Origin: an uncultured Ruminococcus sp.
Lineage (GTDB): Bacteria > Bacillota > Clostridia > Oscillospirales > Acutalibacteraceae
Reading direction: 5' to 3'
Length of the DNA stretch: 17,206 bases
Assembly (NCBI GenBank): GCA_934476515.1
Contig: CAKSNZ010000037.1
Span: 1-17,206, forward strand
Part shown: positions 1-8,524 of the stretch, one piece after another
Layout of the letters: each line of letters begins with the position of its first letter
Numbering within the stretch: position 1 is the stretch's first letter
The notes under the pieces: generated by a model
Told to the model about the DNA's origin: nothing
Databases searched by the model: none
Seen by the model: only the letters and a program-made list of their open reading frames with translations
Position numbers and translations under genes: made by a program

Positions 1-497
1 CAAAGAAAACGAGCCATAGGCGAAGTTTGATTTGCTAATGTGAACTTATGCAAAAGTTTTTTGTAAAAAACTTTTGTAGTGAAGCCCCTACGACTGTGAG
101 CCAAAAGTTTGTTGTAATTTTGTCCTATGTAGTTACCTTAAATTTGTACATATTCGCCAGTCTCCCTTGTGTAAAGGGAAATGTCAGCGATAGCTGACAG
201 AGGGATTGTCTAGTAGGCAGTAATAGATAGATAAAATTTAGATAGGAAAACAAAACCTATTATATATCTATCGAATAAAATTGATATAGCAAAAAGTATA
301 TACCATAACAATCCCTCAGTCGCTCTTTAAGAGTAAATTGTCATTCTTCCAATTTACAAGCGACTAGCTTTTCTAGCGAAAACGGCAAACCCTTTGTCTC
401 TTCGGGACATTTCCCTTAGCAAGGGAATACCTTTACACAAGGGAGCCTTATTTGCTAAAATTTAGCACTTTACATTTAGCCCTACAAACCCTAATTT
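1..497. repeat. Left arm of long inverted repeat
   Basis: This stretch is the reverse complement of 16424-16861. I aligned the two by eye. Positions 65-357 match 16504-16796 without a difference, about 293 bp. The outer part (1-62) has one substitution, at 28, plus a 2-nt length difference in the hairpin near 63. The inner part (431-497) has a few substitutions. The left arm carries about 60 extra bases at 365-430. The repeat may continue left of the window, since base 1 is still matched. No coding frame or ribosome site is visible, so this is non-coding repeat DNA. It contains several hairpins, for example a 12-bp stem at 51-62/65-76. Confidence 0.93.
161..447. mobile_element. MITE-like palindromic element, left copy (with 60-nt insertion)
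   Basis: The unit starts with CTCCCTTGTGTAAAGGGA (162-179) and ends with the matching inverted CTTTACACAAGGGAG (431-445). Inside these ends lie inverted GAGGGATTGT/ACAATCCCTC motifs (200-209 and 308-317). The core of about 97 nt (211-307) is AT-rich with no reading frame. Small hairpins are visible, such as TGTCAGC/GCTGACA at 182-198. The structure resembles a non-autonomous palindromic element with no transposase. The inner end is interrupted by extra sequence that the right copy lacks. Similar CTCCCTTGTGTAAAGGGAG motifs are, from memory, common between genes of gut Firmicutes; I could not check this. Confidence 0.6.
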
Positions 498-578
498 ATA
501 TAACTTATTTTTACCCACAAACGAATTTTAAAAACTAATTTACTAATTTAAAAAGTTTAATACCATATTATATAAACG

Positions 579-609
579 AAAAACCACTTACGCTGGGTAA
601 GTGGTTTTT
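579..609 (-). terminator. Intrinsic terminator downstream of tyrS
   Basis: A perfect 13-bp stem (579-591 with 597-609) closes a 5-nt loop. The stem ends are A/T runs, so it can work on either strand. It is the first strong terminator after the tyrS stop, about 135 nt downstream. No gene arrives from the left, so its job is probably to end the minus-strand transcript before the repeat arm. Confidence 0.8.
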
Positions 610-690
610 ACATTAGTATTTATATTTTGTTTAATCTAATAGTATTTACAACTAGATAAGCAGAAAAATATTATATCAGTTTAAATAGAA

Positions 691-724
691 AACATAAATT
701 TACGATAACAAATAAATTTATGTT
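691..724. other. AT-rich hairpin just after tyrS
   Basis: AACATAAATTTA (691-702) and TAAATTTATGTT (713-724) form a perfect 12-bp stem with a 10-nt loop, 19 nt beyond the tyrS stop. The stem is almost all A/T, and only a weak U-rich run follows on the minus strand. It may stabilise the mRNA 3' end rather than terminate; the stronger terminator is at 579-609. The rest of 498-743 shows nothing else. Confidence 0.5.
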
Positions 725-743
725 GCTATACTGCTAAACACAA

Positions 744-1967
744 TTAAACTAGGTTAACCTTATGATAAACTTTCTTACCTTTTTTGATAACAAGTTCATT
801 ATCAGTAAAGTCATCTTCCTTAATTTCTAGGAAAACATCAGATACCTTAACGTCATCTACAGAGATACCGTTCTGAGTAATAAGTCTTCTGCCTTCACCT
901 TTACTTGAGATAAGACCGCACTTAACAAGTAGGTCAAGAATTTGGATACCCTCACCTAGTTCATCCTTAGTTAGGTCTGTTGATGGCATATTAGCATCTT
1001 TACCACCACCGGCAAATACTGATCTTGCAGTATTCTGAGCCTTTGTTGCCTCTTCTTCACCGTGAACAAGTTTTGTTAGTTCAAATGCAAGAATTTCCTT
1101 AGCCTTGTTGATTTCAGCACCTTCTAACTTTTCTAATTCGGCAATTTCTTCTAATGAAAGGAATGTTAACATCTTTAGACACTTAATAACATCACTGTCA
1201 TCAACATTTCTCCAATACTGGTAGAAATCATATGGTGAAGTCTTTTCAGCTGAAAGCCAAACTGCACCTGACTGTGTCTTACCCATCTTCTTACCTTCTG
1301 AGTTTAGAAGTAGGTTAATAGTCATTGCATATGCGTCCTTGCCAAGTTTTCTTCTGATAAGTTCAGTACCACCAAGCATATTAGACCACTGGTCGTCACC
1401 ACCGAACTGCATATTACAACCATACTTCTTGTATAGTGCGTAGAAGTCATAAGACTGCATAATCATATAGTTAAATTCAAGGAAAGATAGACCTTTTTCC
1501 ATTCTCTGCTTGTAACATTCAGCAGTTAGCATTCTGTTAACACTAAAGTGTGCACCTACATCTCTAAGTACATCAACATAGTTAAGGTTCATTAGCCAAT
1601 CTGCATTGTTTACCATTAGAGCCTTGTCATCGGAAAAGTCAATAAATCTGCTCATCTGCTTCTTGAAACAATCAACATTATGCTGAATAGTTTCAGGTGT
1701 CATCATTTGACGCATATCAGTTCTGCCTGATGGGTCACCAACCATTGCAGTACCACCACCGATTAGGGCAATAGGCTTGTTACCTGCCATCTGTAGTCTT
1801 TTCATTAGGCATAGTGCCATAAAGTGACCTACATGTAGGCTATCGGCAGTTGGGTCAAAACCAATATAGAATACAGCTTTACCACTGTTTACAAGTTCTC
1901 TAATTTCTTTTTCATCTGTAACCTGTGCAATTAATCCTCTTGCAACTAGTTCTTCATAAACGCCCAT
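744..1967 (-). CDS. tyrS: Tyrosyl-tRNA synthetase
   Basis: This cytoplasmic class I synthetase charges tRNA-Tyr with tyrosine using ATP. The Rossmann catalytic domain shows [12 protein letters not shown], with the HIGH motif as HVGH at residues 45-48. The GGDDQWSN tyrosine-site region comes next, then the second signature as KMGKT (227-231), the usual form in bacterial TyrS rather than KMSKS. A C-terminal S4 RNA-binding domain (about 340-400) ends the protein. The length of 407 aa is normal. An upstream ATG at 1988 would add seven residues (MNERKLE), but no ribosome site precedes it. The ATG at 1967 has GAGAGG nine bases upstream and gives the common family N-terminus [15 protein letters not shown], so I prefer it. 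It lies downstream of the radical SAM gene and has its own likely promoter. No T-box leader fits in the short gap. Confidence 0.96.
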   Translation of the reverse strand: MGVYEELVARGLIAQVTDEKEIRELVNSGKAVFYIGFDPTADSLHVGHFMALCLMKRLQMAGNKPIALIGGGTAMVGDPSGRTDMRQMMTPETIQHNVDCFKKQMSRFIDFSDDKALMVNNADWLMNLNYVDVLRDVGAHFSVNRMLTAECYKQRMEKGLSFLEFNYMIMQSYDFYALYKKYGCNMQFGGDDQWSNMLGGTELIRRKLGKDAYAMTINLLLNSEGKKMGKTQSGAVWLSAEKTSPYDFYQYWRNVDDSDVIKCLKMLTFLSLEEIAELEKLEGAEINKAKEILAFELTKLVHGEEEATKAQNTARSVFAGGGKDANMPSTDLTKDELGEGIQILDLLVKCGLISSKGEGRRLITQNGISVDDVKVSDVFLEIKEDDFTDNELVIKKGKKVYHKVNLV

Positions 1968-2007
1968 TTCTAGTTTCCTCTCATTCATTTAATTATATAT
2001 TATATAG

Positions 2008-2036
2008 AGTATAACAAAAACATTTGATTTTGTAAA
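2008..2036 (-). promoter_or_regulatory. Probable tyrS promoter
   Basis: On the minus strand, TTTACA (2036-2031) is followed after 17 bp by TATACT (2013-2008). A TATAAT-like run lies just downstream. This would start a transcript about 35 nt before the tyrS ATG, so tyrS can be made apart from the upstream operon. The leader is far too short for a T-box. The call rests on motif match and spacing only. Confidence 0.5.
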
Positions 2037-2039
2037 GAA

Positions 2040-3953
2040 TTATCTTCTGCCACTTCTGTTGTGATTGTTGTGGTGTCTGTTTCTGTTTACATTTCTGTTT
2101 TTGTTTTTATTTTTGTTACGGTTATTTTGTTTGCCCTGAGAATTCTTTTGAGTTCTCATATTTTGTGGCATAGATACAAGACAGTTCTTGCCATTACCGA
2201 TTAAATCGGTTCTACCGGCTTTTCTAAGCGCCTCTACAACAATTTCCTTATTCTTAGGGTTAAAGTATTGTAGCAATGCTCTCTGCATATGCTTTTCTTT
2301 CATAGTCTTTGGCACATATACAGGTTCCAGTGTATATGGGTCAAGTTCTGTATAGAACATAGCAGTGCTGATTGTACCCGGTGTTGGGTAAAAGTCCTGT
2401 ACCTGTTCAGGTCTTATGTGTTCTTTCTTTAGGAACAATGCAAGTTCTACTGCATCCTTTAAAGTTGAACCGGGATGTGAACTCATTAGATATGGTACAA
2501 GGTACTGTTCCTTACCAACTTGTTTTGTAAATTTATAGAATTCATCCTGAAATCTCTTATAAGTTTCAATATGAGGCTTACCCATTTTATCAAGGACTGC
2601 TGCTGAACAATGTTCAGGTGCAACCTTTAACTGACCACTTACATGGTACTTAACAAGTTCATGGAAAAACTCTTTGCTTTCATCCTCCATAAGATAATCA
2701 AAACGAATACCTGAACGGATAAACACCTTTTTGATACCCTTGATTGCTCTCATTTCTCGTAGAATATCAATATATTCTTCGTGATTAACTTGAAGATTTC
2801 TGCAAGGCTTTGGTGCAAGACACTTTTTATTCTTACACATACCATGTTCTTTTTGGAAAGTACAAGAAGGCAATCTAAAGTTAGCAGTTGGACCACCTAC
2901 ATCGTGAATGTATCCTTTAAATCTTGGATTATCAACTAATCTTCTTGCCTCATCAAGAACACTTTCTTTACTTCTGACAGTAATTGCTCTGCCTTGATGG
3001 AATGCAATTGAACAGAAATTACAAGCACCAAAACAACCTCTGTTGTGGGTAATTGAAAATTCAACTTCCTTAATTCCAGGTACACCACCAAGTGCTTCAT
3101 AACTAGGATGATAATACTTTTCGTATGGTAAAGAATACACCCAATCAAGTTCTTCTGTTGTAAGTGGTGGCATTGGTGGGTTTTGTACAAGAATATACTT
3201 ACCATGACGCTGAATAACTGTTCTGCCTCTTACTGCATCAGCCTCTTCAAGTTCTTTTCTGGCTGCAATAGCATATTCCTTTTTGCTTTCACAAACTCTT
3301 TCATAGCTTGGCAAATCAACTACAGGACCGGGCTTATATTCACTTGTAGGTACATAGTAACAAATACCCTTAATATCTCTTAACTGCTTAACTGACTTAC
3401 CTTGTGCAAGTCTTTTTGCAATTTCTATTGTTTGATTTTCACCCATACCATAGGTCAAAATATCTGCTTGGCTGTCAAATAGAATTGACTGTCTTACAGA
3501 ATCATCCCAATAGTCATAATGGGCAAATCTTCTAAGTGATGCCTCCAGTCCACCAAGAATAATAGGTGAATCAGGATATAGCTTTCTAAGAATTCTGCTA
3601 TATACAATTACTGCTCTATCAGGTCTTTTACCTGATTTACCACCTGCAGTATAGGCATCATCAGAACGCTTTTTCTTATTTACTGTATAGTGTGCTACCA
3701 TTGAGTCAATGTTACCGGAAGTAACAAAGAAACCTAGTTTTGGCTTACCGAATGGATTGAAGTTTCTTTCATCTTTCCAATTAGGTTGCGAAAGAATTGC
3801 AACCCTATAACCTTTAGCCTCTAAAACTCTTGAAATAATAGACACACCGAAAGATGGATGGTCAACATAACTGTCACCTGTTACAAAGACAAAGTCAATT
3901 TCGTCCCATCCTCTTTCTTCAACTTCTTCTACTGTAATCGGAAGAAATGCCAT
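2040..3953 (-). CDS. YgiQ family radical SAM protein
   Basis: This matches the YgiQ (UPF0313) family of B12-binding-like radical SAM proteins, whose reaction is not known. The cluster motif is CFGACNFC, with cysteines 307, 311 and 314 (CxxxCxxC) that would bind a 4Fe-4S cluster. Other family marks are the N-terminal VTGDSYVDHPSFG, GGLEASLRRFAHYDYW (about 134-149), and the cysteine-rich region following GPTANFR. The start ATG has AGGAG eight bases upstream, inside the end of the ftsK gene. The stop of ftsK lies only 5 nt before it, so the two are surely co-transcribed. The last 40 or so residues are a low-complexity Asn/Arg/Lys/His tail, probably disordered and possibly RNA-contacting; this is inference. 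At 637 aa the length is normal for the family. Confidence 0.93.
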   Translation of the reverse strand: MAFLPITVEEVEERGWDEIDFVFVTGDSYVDHPSFGVSIISRVLEAKGYRVAILSQPNWKDERNFNPFGKPKLGFFVTSGNIDSMVAHYTVNKKKRSDDAYTAGGKSGKRPDRAVIVYSRILRKLYPDSPIILGGLEASLRRFAHYDYWDDSVRQSILFDSQADILTYGMGENQTIEIAKRLAQGKSVKQLRDIKGICYYVPTSEYKPGPVVDLPSYERVCESKKEYAIAARKELEEADAVRGRTVIQRHGKYILVQNPPMPPLTTEELDWVYSLPYEKYYHPSYEALGGVPGIKEVEFSITHNRGCFGACNFCSIAFHQGRAITVRSKESVLDEARRLVDNPRFKGYIHDVGGPTANFRLPSCTFQKEHGMCKNKKCLAPKPCRNLQVNHEEYIDILREMRAIKGIKKVFIRSGIRFDYLMEDESKEFFHELVKYHVSGQLKVAPEHCSAAVLDKMGKPHIETYKRFQDEFYKFTKQVGKEQYLVPYLMSSHPGSTLKDAVELALFLKKEHIRPEQVQDFYPTPGTISTAMFYTELDPYTLEPVYVPKTMKEKHMQRALLQYFNPKNKEIVVEALRKAGRTDLIGNGKNCLVSMPQNMRTQKNSQGKQNNRNKNKNKNRNVNRNRHHNNHNRSGRR

Positions 3954-3958
3954 AACTC

Positions 3959-6616
3959 TTACTCCTGTGAAGTTTCTTCTTCACTTTCTTTTCCTAAATT
4001 ATTTTTTCTTTCAAGCCAATCTTGATAAGTCATCAGAACTTCTCTTGGCTTACTGCCTTGGTGTGGTCCTACAATGCCCAAACTTTCCATTTCGTCAATC
4101 ATTCGTCCTGCTCTTGCATAACCAACCTTTAGTCTTCTTTGTACAAGGCTTGTTGATGCTTGTCCTGCATCAATAACAATCTTAATAGCTTCTTCTATCT
4201 TTTCATCAAGATCCAAGTCACTGTTGCCATCCTTATTGTCAGCTTCCATTCCCTCAACTGTAATCTTCTTGATTCTTGCTTCAACTTCTTCGTTGTACTG
4301 AGAACGATGGTGATTCTTGATATATCTTGTAACACCTTCAATTTCTTGGTCACTGGCAAAACAACCTTGAACACGAATTGGCTTTGGTGCACCAACAGGT
4401 GAATATAACATATCACCTTTACCGATTAGCTTTTCAGCACCACCAAAGTCAAGAATTGTTCTTGAGTCAATATTTGAAGAAACTTTTAGTGAAATTCTTG
4501 ATGGAATGTTAGCCTTGATAACACCTGTAATAACATTTACAGATGGTCTTTGTGTTGCAATAACAAGGTGCATACCGGCTGCTCTAGCCATCTGTGCAAG
4601 ACGACAAATGCTTTCTTCTACTTCTGAAGGTGCTGCCATCATAAGGTCAGCAAGTTCATCAATAGCAATAACACAACGGAACATTTTTTCTGTTCTAACA
4701 GGTAGTCCGTTAATTTCCATAACCTCAGGTTCTTCACCTTCAGGTACATCTTGTTCTGCAATAAACTGCAAATTACTTTCGATTAGGTCATTGTAAGAAT
4801 TAATATCCTTACAATCATATTCAGAAAACAGTTGGTATCTCTGTAACATTTCGCTTACTGCCCAGTTAAGTGCTGCCGCTGCTTTCTTAGCATCGGAAAC
4901 TACAGGAATAAGCAAATGAGGAATACCTTTATATTTAGAAAATTCAACCATCTTAGGGTCAATAAGTAGAAACTTAACTTCATCAGGAGTTGCTCTGTAA
5001 AGGATACTCATTAGTAGCGAGTTAACACAAACAGATTTACCTGAACCTGTTGTACCGGCAATAAGTAGATGAGGCATTTTTGCAAGGTCAGTTGTAACAA
5101 TCTCACCACTAATATCTCTACCAAGTACACAAGTTAATTTACTCTTAGCATTTCTAAATTCTTCACTGTCAATCAGTTCACGCATAGAAACCATTGATAC
5201 TACCTTGTTAGGTACTTCAATACCTACAGCAGCTTTACCCGGAATAGGTGCTTCAATTCTTACACCGTTAGCTGCAAGGTTAAGGGCAATATCATCTGCA
5301 AGGTTAGTGATTTTACTAATCTTAACACCCGGAGCAGGTTGAAGTTCATATCGAGTAACTGATGGACCTCTGCAAATATTAGTAATTTTAACCTTAACGC
5401 CAAATGAATCTAGAGTTGAAACAAGTTTTTCGGCTTTTTCTTGCATTTCATTTCTAATATTAGATGCATTTTTGTTTTCGGCAAGTTTTAGTAGCTGAAT
5501 TGGTGGGAACTCATAGTTACTATGCTTTTCGTTACCGTTTGCCTTAATCTGTTCATCAAGGGCTTTTGTTTCATCTTCAATTTCAGCAGTATCAACTGAT
5601 TGATTAGCAAGTTTTGCTGCATCTTTAAGTGCTTGAGTTTTTTCTTTACGAACATTCTCTTTAATAGCATCTAAAGTTGATGGGTTATCATTTTCAATCT
5701 GTTGATTTGCCTTTTTGATAATATCAATTAAATTATCAGTTTCATCTCTCTGTTTTGCAAGAGAAATATCTTCATTATTGCTTTTATTTTCGTTAGAAGA
5801 ATTATCTTTCTTTTTCTTTCTGATTGGTCCATCAAGCGGAATATCTATCGGACCGTTATAAGCCGGTACAAGACTTTCTTCTTCATAAGACTTCTCAAGT
5901 TCTCTTTGCTTTTCTTTTTCAATTCTCTCTTGCTTACGAATTTCAGCTTGATGCATTGCTTTTTCCATAGGCTTTCTTGCTGCCTTTGCAATATCAAGAA
6001 GTGAAACACCTGTAATAATAAGTAGCAATACTAAAATCAAAAGTACAAGTAAAATAACTGAAATAGTGTTACCTAGTCCGTAGCTCATTGGATAGCCAAG
6101 TAATGCACCAAAAAGTCCACCACCACGACTGACAAAAGAATCTCCGTTAAAACCTGCCATAAATTCATGACCAAGCTCTACAAAGTAATTGCCCTTTTGG
6201 TAACCACTGAAAATGTACCAAAGTGTACAAGCTAGGAACACTGTTAAAGCACAGAAGCCTACCTTAGTCTTTAATCTATGTACTTCCTTTTCCTTAGCAG
6301 TCATAATTGCTATATATAATAATGAAATAGAAATTAAAACTGCAGAACCACCAAAGATACCGTAAATAGAGTTGCTGATAAAACTCCAAACAAAGTTACC
6401 TTTGATAAATAACAAACAAAAAGACAGAACAGCTAGGGCAAGTAAAATAATTGCTCTTACTCTGTAATTTGCAGGTTTCTTTTCTTTCACAGAGGAAGAA
6501 TTCTGGTTTTTGCTTTTATTATTTACTTTTCCTTTACCGGAATTAGAAGTCTTTTTAGCAGGGCCTTTTCCCTTAGTTTGTTTAGCTGACTTCTTATCTG
6601 TATTTTTTGTCGCCAT
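3959..6616 (-). CDS. DNA translocase FtsK/SpoIIIE
   Basis: This is a membrane-anchored hexameric DNA pump that moves chromosomal DNA through the division or sporulation septum. The N-terminus is Lys-rich and cytoplasmic (1-52). About four hydrophobic segments follow (near 53-72, 80-106, 118-138 and 182-206), then a charged linker (about 210-385) with coiled-coil character. The alpha/beta motor follows, with Walker A GTTGSGKS at 521-528 and Walker B VIAIDELAD near 649-657. The C-terminal gamma winged helix (about 805-865) includes QRRLKVGYARAGRMIDEME, which reads the oriented KOPS/SRS sequences. The length of 885 aa is closer to SpoIIIE-type than to E. coli FtsK. The start has AAGAAGG seven bases upstream. 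Whether it serves division, sporulation or both cannot be told here. The neighbour tepA recalls the B. subtilis tepA-spoIIIE locus. Confidence 0.95.
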   Translation of the reverse strand: MATKNTDKKSAKQTKGKGPAKKTSNSGKGKVNNKSKNQNSSSVKEKKPANYRVRAIILLALAVLSFCLLFIKGNFVWSFISNSIYGIFGGSAVLISISLLYIAIMTAKEKEVHRLKTKVGFCALTVFLACTLWYIFSGYQKGNYFVELGHEFMAGFNGDSFVSRGGGLFGALLGYPMSYGLGNTISVILLVLLILVLLLIITGVSLLDIAKAARKPMEKAMHQAEIRKQERIEKEKQRELEKSYEEESLVPAYNGPIDIPLDGPIRKKKKDNSSNENKSNNEDISLAKQRDETDNLIDIIKKANQQIENDNPSTLDAIKENVRKEKTQALKDAAKLANQSVDTAEIEDETKALDEQIKANGNEKHSNYEFPPIQLLKLAENKNASNIRNEMQEKAEKLVSTLDSFGVKVKITNICRGPSVTRYELQPAPGVKISKITNLADDIALNLAANGVRIEAPIPGKAAVGIEVPNKVVSMVSMRELIDSEEFRNAKSKLTCVLGRDISGEIVTTDLAKMPHLLIAGTTGSGKSVCVNSLLMSILYRATPDEVKFLLIDPKMVEFSKYKGIPHLLIPVVSDAKKAAAALNWAVSEMLQRYQLFSEYDCKDINSYNDLIESNLQFIAEQDVPEGEEPEVMEINGLPVRTEKMFRCVIAIDELADLMMAAPSEVEESICRLAQMARAAGMHLVIATQRPSVNVITGVIKANIPSRISLKVSSNIDSRTILDFGGAEKLIGKGDMLYSPVGAPKPIRVQGCFASDQEIEGVTRYIKNHHRSQYNEEVEARIKKITVEGMEADNKDGNSDLDLDEKIEEAIKIVIDAGQASTSLVQRRLKVGYARAGRMIDEMESLGIVGPHQGSKPREVLMTYQDWLERKNNLGKESEEETSQE

Positions 6617-6633
6617 TAATTAACCTTCTTTTA

Positions 6634-7584
6634 CTATAGTGGAGTGTGTGAGAAAATATTGAAACCACAATTCATCTCAATTAGTGCAATAATAATACCA
6701 ACAATACCGATTACTGCAGTATAAATTGCGAATATGTACATCTTATCTGTCTTTAAGAACCATTTAAAAATGATAATTGCTAAGTAACCTACAACGGCAG
6801 AAACTACCATACCGATAATTAGTGGAACAATTCCAATTTCAGCAGTAGGTGATACATTTGAACCTAAAGCATCTTTTAGTTCAAAAACTGCTGATGCTAA
6901 AATTGTTGGAATACCTAGGATAAATGTATAGTCAATAGCCTTTTGCTTGTTGATACCACGCATTTCGCCAACTGCAAGAGTTGAACCTGAACGAGAGATA
7001 CCGGGTAGTGTAGCAAATACTTGCATTACACCAACACAAATTGCATCAAGAACATTGTAGTTCTTTCTACCGTCTTCATTTTCTAAATCTTTTCTTGAAT
7101 GAATTGCATGAGTACAAGTACGCTTATTACAAGCAATACCAATCCAAAGTAAAATTGAAGTGATAACTAAGAAACTTGCAACATAAATTAGGTATTTGTT
7201 ACCGGAGAACATTTCCGATACATCTTTAAATACCATATTTGTACCTGGTACAGGAACGAATAGTAGGAATAGTGGTAGTAGGCCGATAATAAGCATAAAA
7301 ATCATATTTTCATCATCAGTTCTGTTTTTCCAACTAAACTTACCTGTGAAAATCTTTTTAATTAAACCAAAGAATGACTTTATCAAACTCCAAAGTAGTT
7401 TGTAATAGAAAACACAAACTGCAAACAATGTACCAACATGAAGCATAATGTTAAAGAAGAAATTACTTTCCCCGTCAACACCAAAGATATGTTGTACAAG
7501 TGTCAAATGTCCGGATGATGATACAGGTAAAAATTCAGTTAAACCTTGAACAATACCCATAACAATTGAATAGATATAATCCAT
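6634..7584 (-). CDS. uppP: Undecaprenyl-diphosphate phosphatase
   Basis: This integral membrane enzyme (UppP/BacA family) removes a phosphate from undecaprenyl diphosphate to recycle the lipid carrier for peptidoglycan and other wall polymers. The two signature regions are present: GLTEFLPVSSSGHL (14-27, with Glu17 and the SSSGH run) and LPGISRSGST (193-202, with Arg198). Several membrane helices span the chain. The protein is 316 aa, about 40 longer than typical 270-275 aa members. The extra length lies in polar loops near 80-92 and 150-176. The ribosome site AAGGAGA precedes the ATG. It sits between the tepA-like gene and ftsK with gaps of 32 and 17 nt, so it is part of the operon. Overexpression of this family is known to give bacitracin tolerance. 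Confidence 0.95.
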   Translation of the reverse strand: MDYIYSIVMGIVQGLTEFLPVSSSGHLTLVQHIFGVDGESNFFFNIMLHVGTLFAVCVFYYKLLWSLIKSFFGLIKKIFTGKFSWKNRTDDENMIFMLIIGLLPLFLLFVPVPGTNMVFKDVSEMFSGNKYLIYVASFLVITSILLWIGIACNKRTCTHAIHSRKDLENEDGRKNYNVLDAICVGVMQVFATLPGISRSGSTLAVGEMRGINKQKAIDYTFILGIPTILASAVFELKDALGSNVSPTAEIGIVPLIIGMVVSAVVGYLAIIIFKWFLKTDKMYIFAIYTAVIGIVGIIIALIEMNCGFNIFSHTPL

Positions 7585-7601
7585 AATTCTCTCTCCTTAT
7601 G

Positions 7602-7619
7602 TAACTGCCGTAGCAGTTA
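7602..7619. other. Small hairpin at the tepA-uppP junction
   Basis: TAACTGC (7602-7608) pairs with GCAGTTA (7613-7619) around a 4-nt loop. It overlaps the tepA stop codon and lies upstream of the uppP ribosome site. No U-tract follows, so it is not a terminator. It could mark an mRNA processing point or be chance. Confidence 0.35.
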
Positions 7620-8342
7620 TTTTTGGTTATTTATCATATCATAAAGTGAGGAAATCGCCTCACTTAATGTACCTACTGAATCAATCAAGCCACATTTTAC
7701 GGCTTTATCTGAATCAAGAATTGTGCCAATATCTGTAACAAGTTCTCCGGTATTCAGTACAAGGCTATTGTACTTTTCCTTTGAAATGTTGGAATTGTCG
7801 CTGACAAACGTGTTTATTCTTTCTTGCATACGCTGAAAGTATTCAAAACTCTGTGGCACACCAACAGTAAGACCATTTGTCCTTACAGGATGTGCAGTCA
7901 TTGTGGCACTTTTTGCAATAAAACTTTTCTTTGCCGATACTGCAAGTGGTATGCCTATTGAGTGACCACCACCAAGTACAATAGAAACTGTGGGTTTCTT
8001 CATACCGGCAATAACCTCAGCAATAGCAAGACCTGCCTCTACATCACCACCAACTGTATTAAGCAAAATCAAAAGTCCCTTAACATTTGGATCTTCCTCT
8101 ACCGAAACCAACAAAGGAATAATATGCTCATACTTAGTAGTTTTATTCTGACTTGGAAGAATATAATGTCCCTCAATCTGTCCGATAATTGTCAGACAAT
8201 GAATTAGTGTATCTTCCCTACCTGTTAAGATTGAACCGATATTTTTTATACCCTCTGCATTTTCAGCAGATAGTGATGCCTCGTCATTTTGTTCGTCATT
8301 TTCTTGATTAGATTTTAAATTAAAGTTATCTATATTATTCAT
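7617..8342 (-). CDS. ClpP-fold serine protease, TepA-like
   Basis: The protein belongs to the ClpP/crotonase-fold serine protease group and most resembles TepA (YmfB) of Bacillus, a ClpP-like protein linked to protein export. With the ATG at 8342 it has 241 residues. A polar N-terminal tail (about 1-40) precedes the core. The core shows LLILNTVGGD-like strand/turn sequence (90-100), the nucleophile region GGGHSIG with Ser128, and TAHPVRT with His151 as the likely catalytic His. An upstream TTG at 8372 would add ten residues. The ATG has GAGGTG six bases upstream and is preferred. It is first in the operon tepA-uppP-ftsK-ygiQ. In B. subtilis tepA also precedes spoIIIE, which supports the assignment. 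The substrate is unknown. Confidence 0.85.
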   Translation of the reverse strand: MNNIDNFNLKSNQENDEQNDEASLSAENAEGIKNIGSILTGREDTLIHCLTIIGQIEGHYILPSQNKTTKYEHIIPLLVSVEEDPNVKGLLILLNTVGGDVEAGLAIAEVIAGMKKPTVSIVLGGGHSIGIPLAVSAKKSFIAKSATMTAHPVRTNGLTVGVPQSFEYFQRMQERINTFVSDNSNISKEKYNSLVLNTGELVTDIGTILDSDKAVKCGLIDSVGTLSEAISSLYDMINNQK

Positions 8343-8402
8343 TATATACACCTCAGCATTAGTTTTTGCCAAAGTTCAAATATAATGTACAGACTCCATA
8401 TA

Positions 8403-8432
8403 ATTATATCATCATATATATGTTTATTTCAA
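8403..8432 (-). promoter_or_regulatory. Promoter of the tepA-uppP-ftsK-ygiQ operon
   Basis: On the minus strand, TTGAAA (8432-8427) and TATAAT (8408-8403) are 18 bp apart. The transcript would start about 50-55 nt before the tepA ATG. It is the only good minus-strand promoter in the divergent gap 8343-8524. Motif-based call. Confidence 0.55.
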
Positions 8433-8466
8433 GAATATTTTTCCCATTTTATCCTTAAATTAATGA

Positions 8467-8494
8467 TTGAAAATTGTATATAATGTGCTATAAT
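8467..8494 (+). promoter_or_regulatory. Promoter of the CNNM/CorC gene
   Basis: TTGAAA (8467-8472) and TATAAT (8489-8494) are 16 bp apart. A second TATAAT at 8479-8484 overlaps the spacer. The start would lie about 25 nt before the TTG start codon. The promoter points away from the tepA operon promoter, about 35 bp off. Confidence 0.55.
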
Positions 8495-8524
8495 TAGAAT
8501 AATAATATTTTTGGGAGGAAATAA

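Noticed and set aside
1..497. CRISPR array or composite transposon ends
   Set aside because: There are no regularly spaced direct repeats and no cas or transposase gene. The segment between the arms is ordinary housekeeping DNA, so a composite transposon is not supported.
1316..1330. KMGKT instead of KMSKS in TyrS as a defect
   Set aside because: KFGKT/KMGKT is the normal form in bacterial TyrS.
8343..8372. Longer TepA-like start at a TTG (8372)
   Set aside because: It has no ribosome site, and the GAGGTG lies inside the extension just before the ATG at 8342.
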